Shown here piece by piece: positions 12,306-23,896 of a DNA stretch of 64,000 nt. The notes under the pieces were generated by a model that made no database searches, was not told where the DNA came from, and saw only the letters and a list, made by a program, of their open reading frames with translations. The first letter of the stretch is position 1, and the number at the start of each line of letters is the position of its first letter. Both the position numbers and the translations under genes were made by a program. Origin of the DNA: Zelopaecilomyces penicillatus (taxonomy: Eukaryota > Ascomycota > Sordariomycetes > Hypocreales > Pseudodiploosporaceae); contig VCCP01000002.1 in assembly GCA_005765155.1 (NCBI GenBank), forward strand, positions 1,488,001-1,552,000. Reading direction: 5' to 3'.

Positions 12306-13557
12306 CTGAACTCACTACACCCAGAGCCCAGAGGCTAGGTTCACCGTTCGTTCAGCGCTCGCTCGCCCACTGATGCCCACGGGCCACCCCTGCTGCTGAA
12401 CGCCGTCCGTCCACTGCCGCCACCGAAGACCAACAGAGCCCACAGAGGCCCCGTCTCCGATGTGAAGCCGCCGGGGCGCGCTCTTCGCTTTTCGCTCCTC
12501 GGGTTCGGCTGGCAGTTTTACACCTAGGTAATTAGCACTGGGCTGGGACACCCCCTCCAGCAGGTCGTCCATCACCAGCAAGCTCCCTTGACCACCCTCC
12601 AGCACTCTTCCAGCGCCTCCATAGCTTTTCATGAACCCATCCTACCCAGGTTAGTCCTACTTACACCTACTTCGCTCGTATGGACAGTTTGAGAAAGGAT
12701 AAATAAATAAAAAAGAAAGAAAGTATTAAAGTACTGCAGCCCTTTCTGTGCAATGCCGGCTGTTCTCCGTGCCTGCCTGCCGTGAGGACCTGCCCCAACT
12801 TTTCGCACCTCCTCCCTCGTTCGTTCCTGCTTCAGTCAGTCACTGTATGCCTCCTTGCCTTTACCAAATCTGCCGTCTGCCTGCTGCTGCCACCAAACAA
12901 CGTACTACCGACACCCTCATCATTGATCACCACGCTGGCCCATCACCGCCTTGCTCCAAGCTCTCGCACACTCTCCAGTAATTGCTTGTACTATGGTTTG
13001 GTACTAGGCAAAGCTTATGTACCTACGAACTACTTGATGATAGATTATTCGACGTACCTACTTTTCTTCACTACACGCCTCGCCGTGGACCATTACCTAC
13101 GCACGTCACATCGAAGCCCGTCAAGCTAAACAAGCCTCCGCCGCCGCCGCCGCCGCCCCCACACCCACCGTCCAGTCCTCTGGTGCCCCTAAACATGTGG
13201 CCTCGTTGACAGTGGACACCTACAAACACACACGCCTGCGGGACCGGCTTTCGCAAGCGGCGGACTTGGCTCCATCAACTCACCCTCTCACTGCCTCTCT
13301 TTTTCCCCAGTAGCTCCCTGTGAATACCATCTCGGCCCCTCGCGCTGGGAATTGCGCTGCGCGGTCCGCGGGAACTTCCATCTGGGCTTGACAAGAGGCT
13401 TTTGCGCCTGTCCTGACCATCAACCATCGCGCCCATCATACATCTAGCCCCAGGATCTTCGCCAAGCGCCATCGTCAGCCCATTTCACATCGCAACCGTC
13501 GTGCTTTGGCATTGTCTCAAATACCCTCCTGCTCCCCCCTCTCCATTCCCCCGGACC

Positions 13558-15866
13558 ATGACCCCGTTATCGATGAGCGAGTCGCCGCATTCTGTCCCGG
13601 GGAACCATACAAAGCAAACCACCGTCCCATCTCGTGACGCCTTCACCATCGACCTTTCATCTTCCATCCTCTCTATGGTAGCTTCGTCGAATGGGGTGCC
13701 AAACATGAAGTCTCCTATGGCTCATCGCGGTGCTCGCACGGAAAGCTTCAGCCGAGACGCCGTCGTCTCCAATGCCCCGAAATCTCGCAACGTCTCGCAT
13801 ACCTCCTCAGACGCCGTCGCCATCGCCATGGCTGCTCAACAGTCCCACAGTGATGATGGCTCTACATCAAACTCACTCAAACGAAGAATAGCCGACACCG
13901 GATTCGACTATCCTCGCCGGAGAGCTACAATTGCTGTATGAGTTGATTCCCACCCGCCCCTTTGCTTTGACCGTGTTGTCGTTTCCTCGTCACGCCCCCT
14001 TCACTACTCCCCGCCAGAGTCGAAAAAGACAATAGAAATAGAAACTGACCATAGCAAAACCAATCTATTTAGTGCGAAGTATGCCGCTCTAGAAAGTCGC
14101 GTTGCGATGGAACAAAGCCCAAGTGCAAGCTCTGCGCTGAGCTGGGAGCCGAGTGTGTCTACCGAGAACCGGGAATCAAGCTCGATGCCGGTGACAAGCT
14201 CATTCTCGAGCACCTCAACCGGATTGAGAATTTGCTGCAAATGAGCATCGTCAACAATTCATCAAATAGCATCAGCTTAAACGAGCATTCGCCATCCATG
14301 AGCAACCATACTGGCTTGAGCAGCGACCAGGTTATCATGCCTACTACGTCGAACTTGACAGCTAGCATCCCCAACGGCAGCCTTGCATCCTGGACGACAG
14401 CACCTGCTGGCACTAATCTGTCGACAATGCCAAAGGCGCATACCAGTGCGGCACTGCATCTTCTACAATGGCCACTCATCCGAGATCTGGTGTCTCGTCC
14501 TTACGATCCACAGGTTCTTTTACAGCTAGAAATGGCCCGCGAGCCGCTTCACTCATTAACAAAGACGCCCTGCGTCGACCTCTCAAACACACATGCTTAC
14601 ATTGATGCTTACTTTGAAAAAGTCAACGTATGGTACGCCTGCGTCAACCCTTTCACCTGGAGAAGCCAATATCGTACTGCTCTCTCTAATGGCTTCCGCG
14701 AAGGCCCAGAGAGCTGCATTGTACTGCTTGTCTTAGCTCTCGGGCAGGCCAGCCTACGCGGCAGCATCTCGCGGCTCAACGCTCACGATGACCCTCCAGG
14801 ACTGCAGTACTTTACTGCCGCATGGTCTCTGCTGCCCGGCATGATGACCACCAACAATGTTCTTGCTGCACAGTGCCACCTACTCGCTGCCGCTTATCTT
14901 TTCTACTTGGTGCGACCTCTGGAGGCTTGGAATCTGATTTGCAGCACAAGCTCCAAGCTCCAACTCCTACTCATGTCTCCCAGCCGCATCCCGCCACACC
15001 AGCGGGAGTTGGTTGAGCGGATTTACTGGAATACTTTGCTGTTCGAGAGCGACCTCTTATCTGAGCTAGATCTGCCCCACACTGGCGTGGTGCAATTCGA
15101 GGACAACGTGGGTCTGCCAGGAGGTTTCGAGGGAGATGAGAGGGAGCAGGTGGGACGAGACGAGCTTTGGTACTTCCTCGCTGAGATTGCCCTTCGGCGC
15201 CTCCTAAACAGGGTTAGCCAGCTCATCTACTCTAAAGACTCGCTGGCCTCCACAAGCAGCTTAGAGCCAGTAGTTGCGGAGCTTGACTTTCAACTCACGC
15301 AATGGTACGAGAGCCTTCCTCTACCACTGCAGTTTCCCTTTACTCGCACGCCACTGCACGATCCCGTTCAGGCCGTTCTCCGACTACGCTTCTTTGCATG
15401 CAAGACAATCATCTACCGACCCTACATCTTGGCAGTCCTTGACAACGAACAGGCGGTTTTGGATCCAACAGTGCGGGAGTGTTGTCACAAGTGTCTCGAA
15501 GCTTCTATTCGACAGTTGGAGCACATCATTGAGCAGTAAGTTACTGACAAACATTTCATAAGCGCAAAAAAATGTGACAAGACAGGCACTAACAACTCTC
15601 ATAGCCATGCTGGTCATATGCCTTACCTCTGGCAGGGCTCCCTTTCCATGGTGTCCCAGACACTTCTTATCATGGGGGCGTCCATGTCGCCCTCCCTGTT
15701 GAGCATCATGCTCACGCTGGTCCCACACCGTGATGCCCTTGATGAGATGATCAATAATGTCATCAGAGAGGTAGAGCGCTATGCTGTTCTCGCGCCCAGT
15801 CTGAGTCTGGCAGCCGAAATTATCAAAGAAGCCGAAGTCCGTCGACGAAGCTACTTTGGTGGCTGA
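13558..15866 (+). CDS. Zn2Cys6 (zinc cluster) transcription factor
   Basis: Model: exons 13,558-13,935, 14,073-15,535 and 15,605-15,866 (700 aa). The first ATG of the frame was chosen. Residues 1-126 are Ser/Thr-rich with no domain. Residues 127-154 form a canonical zinc cluster, with Cys at 127, 130, 137, 144, 147 and 154 (CX2CX6CX6CX2CX6C), directly after intron 1. A Lys/Asp/Leu-rich linker and a short heptad (LILEHLNRIENLL) suggest a dimerisation helix. The middle and C-terminal parts (about 230-650) match the fungal transcription factor middle-homology region, for example YFEKVNVWYACVNPF. Introns of 137 and 69 bp have clean GTATGA/AG and GTAAGT/AG borders. It is a nuclear DNA-binding regulator; target genes and pathway are not deducible. 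Its very long upstream region suggests complex control of its own expression. Confidence 0.92.
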
Positions 15867-18800
15867 GGCATGTATCACAAAGCCCACTACACGACACCCA
15901 TCTGTTGCGAGGAGTTATTCGACCACATCCTGCAGCTCTAACTTTTGTTTTTCTCCTCCTTTTTCATACATCCGACAAAGTGAGGCAGCGATATGGAACC
16001 ACCCAGGCGAGAGTTAACCCCTCTGCCTGTTATACCTTCTTAAAGCTGTGCTTTACAGCCATACTTCAGCTTCATTCTATTTATTGAAGCATCTCCAGGC
16101 TCAGCCTCGAGTTCCTGGGATCGCTAAAGATTCATGCCTCTCACAGGTGACGACGAATCTGTATCCCAACCTTGCATGAAGATGCTGCATATCACAGTAG
16201 CTATTCGCAACACCCCCATGCTGAGGGTTTGCCGAACGCCCCCAACACATCTGTTGCATAGGAATGAGCTGCAGGAACGAATGGGGTTGTTGTGCCATTG
16301 CCTCAGACTCTCAGGGGGTGAGGACAGAGAGACTGCCTCAGAGCTCAGACAGAACGTGCGCGGATAGATCTGCTCATTAATTTGCGGTGGCAAGCATCGT
16401 CACCGGTAATACGGACCGACACTCCACCATCCCCGCGGCTCCAGACCGCGCACCGGCGGACCCCGACAACGAAGAGCTCGTATCTCACTACAGACCTTCT
16501 GGTCGCTCGGCTTGTGCCTGTCTATTATAAAAAGGCATCTCAAAATAACAATAAAATAAAAAAACAAATGAAAGCGTTTTTCATTTGGAAAGTGTGGATT
16601 GCATGACTTTTAGGTGAACGAAATGTTTTCTCCCAATGCATGATTTGGCGCTTCATTGTTGGAGGCTTGGAGCTCGCTGTTGCGGGCAGATTTATGAGTT
16701 ACGGCTGTGTTTTTTTTTATCATTTTTTCTTCATATTTTTACTCTATTTTTTGCATTGTAACAAGGGCGAGAGGAGTATTTGAGCCGGATGCGCATGAGA
16801 TACCTTGATCGATGTTTTTACACATGAGTCATTTGGAGGATCCCAAAAGTTGGATATGGTGGAATTGGTGGTGGAGGAGGAGATGGAGGTGGAAGGCTGC
16901 GCCGCGTCTGCGTCGCACCAATGTACCAGCTACCATCTTGTGTACCTACTATGTAGTAAGATGTGCGTTATTACTAAGTACTGAATACCTTCCTCATTCA
17001 TGCAACACAAGGCAAATCATGCTACTCCGTACCTGACAGGAAGACATGTACCTATAATAGCACCCCCACTGCATATCATAAGTCACGTCTCTGTCATTCG
17101 GTTCCTGTACCGAAAAGAATGCTGTTCAGATGGAAATCCGAGTGCGTTCGCCGACCCACAAGGCAGCAGCTTTGACATGTTCGTGGTGGTCAGAATGAAT
17201 GGTTCGCATCTAGATGAAATCGCATCATGCCGTAGGCCGCAATGCCGGGCTCGGGCGTGCGAACATATCCTGGCGGTGCCTGCATCTCGGATCGGACCTC
17301 AAGCCGAGTTCCGAGTGCGGCGGACGGTGGTTGGCTGGGACGTGCAGCGGAAAGCGGACAGCGGACAGCGGTTAACAATGCGGTTGGGCGGCTGAGCGGT
17401 TGAGCGGTTGAGCGGACAGGGCCCAGTGGAAGAGCTGTGGGAATGGCCCGACCCCACCAGGGACCGAGCCGTAGGAGGAGAGGGGGCCCGCCAAGTGCTG
17501 ATTCGCCCGGTGACGGGAGAGGGGAATCAGGGGACATTGAGCTGGAGCTGCTGGACTTTGGAGCTTTTTAGAAGGGTTCTTCCCCCTCCAATTACCCCCC
17601 CCTCCTACCCCTCTCTCATCCGTCACACTCATCACCCTCCCATCACGCCCCCGTCACGCCCGTCGACGACTCCCACGTGAGTTATCTGCCAGGCGCGCAG
17701 TCTCATGAGAGGGTGGTATCACGTCACGAACCGCCGCCCGCGCCGAGCGGAGAGCAGACGCGGGGAAGGGACTGGTGGTGGTGGTGGTGCACTTTGCTCC
17801 TCAAATCGAGAGGGCGTCACGCATCAGTTACATCGCCGCCATCAGCGCGGCCACGGGCTGTACCTGGTGATTTGCGATGATTGGGTGTGTGTGTTGGGGG
17901 ATTCTGGGAGGAAGAGGCTGAGTGGTCTTGGGCTGAGTGTGAGCTTGTGGACTTCTTCATTCTCTACATCTACCGAAAAGCCATTGGAGCACGAGCTATG
18001 CTCTGCTGCTTGCATTGGAGAAAGGGTAGCAGCATGATTGTGATCTCAGCCCGCCCGTGCCTGGCGTTGTGAGACTTGACTTTCAGGTGCCACTACTCAC
18101 GCACCACCCACAGTGCTCTGTTGCAGTTTGCTCTTCTATTTGTTAGCCTTTTCTTTTTCTTTCTTTTTTTTAGGAGGGGGTGTTCATGGCTTGTGTGTAC
18201 AACCCGCTTTTGGCGCGAAGACGGGTGCCTGTCAGCTACCGTACTTGGTACTATTACTACTACGCCGTGACTTTTTTTCCCTCCCAGCCACACGTGATGT
18301 ACTCTTTCCCAGCCTGCTGAGTGCACGACACGCCAACCACCTGGTATTATTTTCTGTCCTTGGCTGCGTGTTCCATCAGGCGTAGAGCCCCGTAAAGAAT
18401 TGATTTCTCTCTTTCATCATTCCTCTCTCTTCTTTCTCTCCCCTCCTTCAAAGTGGTAGACTGGATATTATATGCGGCAACGCTGTTGTGTAAGACCTTC
18501 GTTGGGCCCCTCCCTGCGGAGAACGAGACGGCTGAAATCGAATTGCGACCTTTGCTACCTACAACCTATTAGGTGCTTCCCTTGAACTGACGACCGACCC
18601 TCTTTCACGCCTACTGTGTATTATATACACATCTCCATACATACCCACCTAATTCGCTGTCAGCCCAAGATTGCCCATTTTTTGGGGGTTGGCTGCTCCA
18701 AAGAACCACGACCACTTGACCCCTCGCGCGGTCTCAGCTGGCTGTTATTATTCGTTGCGAAGGAGGGGAATTACTTGACTACCTTCTTGCTCGGCGCCCA

Positions 18801-19481
18801 GACAGGCTGGACCATTCATAAAGGGTCAGACAGAACCTGACCCTCATCGTTGCGGGGGTGAACAAGACCGAACGTCTACGTGTACGAATATAACTTCCCA
18901 TCCTAACTACATACTGTACGTCTTATTCTGGCTGGCGGCCCAATTTGCAACAGGGCAGCGTCGCCCGTTTAGAACCTTGCTTTTGCCCAAAACCACCGCC
19001 CAAAAGCTCACAGTGGCCATGCACACTGCGGCCGCTTAAGCTCAACCCCAATCACAGCACTTCGGGATCCCTTAGCTGGTTGCAGCGTGGACGGCCCTGA
19101 CTGGCCCACGAGGCTACGATCGCTCCTGCATAATTCGACTGCAGCCCAGTATCATCCCACCACCACCACCACCACCAGTACCCCCCCTTTTTATCTAATC
19201 TTCTGTATTGTTTCCCTGTGTTTGGGACCTTTCGAAACACATTTTGGTTGCGGGTAAGCTTTGCGCGAGACGGAAAGGCATTGAGCAGCGGAAGAGAGTA
19301 GGCAATCGGATCTCTGCCCGCTGCATCTACTACCTTCTGCTACCACCCCTCTCCCCCTCCCCCCCCTCCCGCGCCGAGAGCTCGGCAGCCGACATCGACG
19401 CCCAACGCTCGCCGCCTGGGAAGAAAGTGAGGGACTATACGACAAGGAGGAGGAGCAGGGCTGCTCCTCCATCGGGAGTGA
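15867..19481. other. 3.6 kb intergenic region
   Basis: It holds the 3' end of the transcription factor, T-rich tracts near 16,710-16,750, a GGT/CT-rich block around 17,580-17,800 and the CT-rich promoter and leader of the RBR ligase gene (about 18,400-19,480). Open frames on either strand are low-complexity and unconvincing. I saw no gene. Confidence 0.6.
17345..17420. repeat. Short tandem repeats of GCGGACA and TTGAGCGG units
   Basis: GCGGACA occurs twice in tandem near 17,354-17,367 and GAGCGGTT units three times near 17,393-17,416, sharing a GCGG core. They look like slippage-generated minisatellite sequence. Confidence 0.6.
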
Positions 19482-22400
19482 ATGGGGCTGGATATGGACA
19501 GAGACGCCGGCATTGGCGGGGGCCGGTCTGGGCGGAGGAGACACCATCACCGGGTCGAGTCTCGCCATTGGGAAGATCCAGCTGATGAAATCACCCATAT
19601 GCCACCCATACACCATCGTAGCAGTCAGATACAAAGAAGCAGTCCTCCGATGTTGTCGCGGCGCACACGGGCGGCCAGTTTCAGCAGCGGTTTGGATGCC
19701 TCCGTTCCCCTACCCTCACCAAAAATGCCTCCAGTATTACCGCTGTCACCACGTCTGGTCCAGGAGGAGCTCGGTGCCTATCGCCGGCCGAGGGGCACGC
19801 TGGCTCCATATGATGAAAGCCGTGTCATCAAGGATACAACGCCCGTGGACCGAGGGCTTGCTAGGAGGAATTCATCACCCCCACGATATCATAGGCCTCG
19901 TGTGCCCGGCGCATTTTCTGATTACTCGGCGCCGAGGACTCCGAGTGTGTCCCCCTACAGAAAGGCATTGAGGCACGATGATGAAGATGATGATGACGAT
20001 CGGGACGACGATGATGATGATGACGATGATGATGACGATCCTAGTGATGATGAAGAAGACGAAGATGATGATCATAGTGAGAGTGGCAGTGACAGTCATA
20101 GAAACAGTGGTAAGGGCCACAAGCCGAATTATTACAGTGGGCACATAGAGGTAGAAGAGGTTGTCACCAGTGGCTCCTCAAGATACAGAAGACCGCGCGT
20201 TCCCAGTCGCGATGAGTACACAGCATCATCCGGCACTGACAGGAGACGCTACCGGACAGCGCTTAGAAGAAGAAATCACCAGTCCTCGGATGAAGACCCA
20301 GAAACGGAGCCTCGCCATTCTACTAGCGAATTTGCGACCCCGACACGGGGTTCATCGAGGACTGGAGAGAGGAGTGATTCTCCTCCAAAAGGGCATCGCC
20401 ATGTACATTCTGGACATATTATCGCAGACTCAAGGCCGCCCGTTGCATCAAACAAGTGAGTCAACTCAAACGGAACTTCAATTTACCACGCTTTACAATA
20501 TATGCCGAGTCAAATGAAAGAAAGGAAAGAAAGCTTGGAAAGGAAGAGTCGTAAACTGACTTTACTACCTCCCCTAGATTACATCGTCGAGCATACCGGT
20601 CAACAGATATGCTGGTCTATCACGACGCTGGACCTCCTCGTCGGTCTGGCACAGTCAGGTCAAGTCGCAGCCGGGCTGCTTCAGTATCTGGCCCAAGCAA
20701 GATCCTGGAGAACTTCTTTGGTGGCGCACCGACACCTCCTTCAAGACGCTCATCGCCAGAAAAGCTTACTAGGGCAGAGAGACATACTAGGACTGAGAAG
20801 CCAGCAAAGATGTAAGTCATTACCTTTTTTTTTCCTACTTAAGTTCACAATCAATGTTTTCAGCCAACCCTCAGTTTGCTCAATTTTGAAGCGCAAGCCT
20901 CGACGTCGATAATAACCTTTTTTCTTCATTTGGGTTTCTCCGCTAACCAGATTATCTACTCAAGACCGGTTGACTGCGTTATTTGCATGGAAGAAACCTC
21001 GTCCTCCAAAGGTGCAAATCTCAAGTGTGGCCATCGCATGTGCAACTCGTGTCTCAAACGCATCTTTGAAATGTCCATCACCGACCCGCAGCACATGCCC
21101 CCGCGGTGCTGTGCCAAGGAGCACATTCCCCTCAAGCACGTGGATCGCCTTTTTGATCACAGCTTCAAGAAGACCTGGAATCGCAAATTCTCCGAGTTCA
21201 CCACCCGCAATCGCCTCTACTGTATTAATAGGAAATGCGGTGAATGGATTAAGCCAGAGAACATCCGCCGCGAGGACGGTAACCGAAAGATGGGTCGCTG
21301 CAGTCGCTGCAAAACAAAAGTCTGCGCAAAGTGTGGCACTAGGTGGCACCACTCATCGGAATGTCCCAGAGATGATGAGACCAAGAGGTTCCTCGATCAC
21401 GCCAAGGAAGAAGGTTGGAAGCGATGCTATAAGTGTAAGGTGATTGTTGAGCTTAAAGAGGGTTGCAACCATATGACATGGTAAGTTGAGCACTTTATAC
21501 ATCCATTCGATTGGGCACGCCTGAAAATTGTCCATATTTTACTAACTCATTTCATATAGCCGCTGCGGTGCAGAATTTTGCATGGTTTGTGGAACTAAAT
21601 GGAAGGGTTGCAGTTGCCCATGGTTCAACGATACTGGCAGCGGCAGTGCGGAGGAGCAGCTCGAGGCAGAGCGCATTCGCAACATGAACATGTCCTCCGA
21701 GGATATTAGAGAGATTCTCCGTAGCAAGAGAGAAATCACCATGGAGCTGCTGCGGACTTATTCCAGACCGACCTCCCTGCCGGTCCGGCCACGGCCACTC
21801 ACCTATGATGAGGAATTCCTTCTCCGTCGACTTCAGGAACAACGCGACGGCGGTATTGCTCGGCGCATCGCCGAGGAAGACGACATTGAAGACGACGATG
21901 TTGGCCATATCGTTGGCATCGGCAACGCCGCCGGTCACTTCATGAACCAAAACTACACGCGAAGCTCTACAATGCCCATACATCCTCCAGTCCCGCAGCC
22001 AGGCTATGGTAGAGGAGGCGGCTACGTGGTCGATGCCAGCCGTACTAGAGGCCCTCGGGATTCTATGGAACAACGTCTCGCGGATCGGTTCTCTGATAGT
22101 CGTGCATCCAGGCCAAGAAGGATGGTTTCGCCTCCACCAGCGCCTCCGCTACGTTCTCACATGATGTACCCAATGGGCAGCCCTCTAGCACATCCTGCAG
22201 ATATGGCAATGGGAATGGGCATGGGTCTAGGCCTAGGCGTAATGACACATGCCCCTCCGCCTCCAGCTCCCGCCGTCCCTCCGGGACCCCCCATGATGAG
22301 GAGAGAATTAGCCCTCGAGGACGACAGATACCTAGAGATCCATGACACTCCCCGGTCCATGCATGCGGCCCCATTTTTTATCGAGGAAAATCATTCCGAA

Positions 22401-22565
22401 GGAGAAGAATCGTATGCCTACTCCCCGCGGAGCAGACGACCAAGACATGTGGAACGACCCAAGTCATCCACTTTAGCAGGCTTGAATGGCTACGGACGTG
22501 GAATGCACCGCGTCTTTGAGTGGCGCAATTTTGTCGAGCCTGGTATGCCGGAAGGCGAGGCTTGA
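19482..22565 (+). CDS. RBR-type (RING1-IBR-RING2) E3 ubiquitin ligase
   Basis: Model: exons 19,482-20,455, 20,578-20,811, 20,875-21,480 and 21,560-22,565 (939 aa). The basic, Ser/Arg-rich N-terminal half includes an Asp/Glu-rich tract (residues about 165-205, encoded by GAT/GAC repeats). RING1 starts near Cys437 (CVIC, then CGHRMCNSC). An IBR with paired Cys follows, then RING2 with RCYKC, GCNHMTC and CMVC. Cys600 in the GCNHM motif aligns with the catalytic thioester cysteine of RBR ligases. RBR enzymes accept ubiquitin from an E2 on this cysteine and pass it to a substrate. The tail (about 650-939) is Pro/Met-rich and disordered-looking. Introns 1 and 3 are clear. The acceptor before RING1 is uncertain: 20,875 keeps frame but adds a T-rich, hydrophobic stretch before the RING that could itself be intronic. 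Substrate unknown. Confidence 0.88.
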
Positions 22566-23896
22566 AATTAAGGTATTGCTGGCGAGAGGGAGCAAGAAAG
22601 AATATTTATATGAACATTGTGTTCTTCTTTTCCTTTTCCTATTCCTTTTCTCAATTCATACAATGAGACTATGAGGATGTCAGTGGTTGATAATCTTCAT
22701 TGGGAATGGAATCTTATTGTTGCATTCAAGGCTTTCAATGTGTACAATCATAACACATCAGACATCAAACGAACAGATAACGGACAGTACCAGAGACGTC
22801 CAAGCGCGATATTTACGAGAGCATATTGGGACCGGCGTTCTTGCTTGGACTGTCGATTCAAATTTCAATATTTGAAATCCTGGGGCATTTAATCATTCAG
22901 TCATTCATTCTGGAGCGGGACATGGGGCATTTTTTTCATGTTAGCCTAGGGTTATTGTTTTCCTATACGGTATCATGGTATCAAGGGAGGTCGGTTGATA
23001 ATTAATGCAGGATTGGACTATTTGGATTTACAGCATACATAAATAGGGCATGCAAACTCTAGCTGCAGTTGTTGACCACTCAATCACGCAATTTTTTTTT
23101 CTCAATCTGAATGATATTTGATGTACCCATTCCATGATCATCTTGTGTTCTTTGTCTAGTCTCGGCGTCTCTAATGGGGCCTGTATACTTTGTGTGTAAA
23201 ACATCTTGGTTCTCTGAAGAACAGACTTGGTGTTGCCATGGGCTTGGGGAGGAAAGTGTGTATCTTTTTATGGTCACCTGCTAAAATATATTGTTTGCCG
23301 TTCCCAAGTTGGGCGGGATGTGTGTGATTTGATCTTGAGGCCCTTTTGCTTGTCAGCAGGTGATTGATTGTTTTTTAGTGTTGGGCGGTGATATGGGCTG
23401 ACTGATGACTTGGCGGGGTTTTGGGAGGCTCCGGCAACAGCGGTTGTATCAGATCCATGGTTGTATCCCGTTCGTGCCGTCATTGTACAGTGGCAGCGGG
23501 GCCTGTAGACACCGCACCATTACCTGCCTCAGTAGGGTACGGACTCCGCAACTACTCCGTGTCTCCTGCCCCTACCCCCCTCTCACATGGCATTGTTGCA
23601 TCCATTCACGCTTCTATTCTGCCCAAGACCCATTCGACTCCCCACGTCATACTTTCTGTACTGTGGTCTCTGCGTCCCGAATGAACAACAAGTCGTCTTC
23701 TGTCTCGCAACAACATCACCCGAATCTCCCGTGTATCACTATACACTGACACGCCGTTTCCGACACCCAGAGTTAGCTAGCCAGCGAGAAATAATGTTGG
23801 CATCCAGCGCCATCCCCTAGTCGCCACCTTGCCCTCCTCCGAGCGGACCACCCCCCCTTCCAAGCCTCCAAGCTTCCAAGCTTCCAAGCCTCCAAG
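22566..23896. other. Intergenic region between the ligase and lipase genes
   Basis: The left part is AT-richer and holds the ligase 3' end. From about 23,400 it becomes CT-rich, the promoter and leader of the lipase gene. No gene seen. Confidence 0.6.
23858..23895. repeat. Tandem CCAAGCYT repeats directly before a start codon
   Basis: Five units of an approximately 8-bp motif (CCAAGCCT or CCAAGCTT) end one base before the ATG at 23,897. They lie in the presumed 5' untranslated region, so copy-number change would alter leader length and start context without touching the protein. Confidence 0.75.

Larger units (their letters stand above)
35..13557. other. 13.5 kb region without a recognisable gene
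   Basis: Both strands were read. The open frames here (up to about 197 codons) are low-complexity, overlap one another on opposite strands and show no known motif or convincing splice-joined family. The stretch holds microsatellites, C- and A-homopolymers, CT-rich blocks and many copies of the GTAATTAC palindrome. The right-hand 1.5-3 kb is pyrimidine-rich with small upstream ORFs and is probably the promoter plus long leader of the transcription factor at 13,558. A long non-coding RNA or a gene broken by many introns cannot be excluded by eye. Confidence 0.6.
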
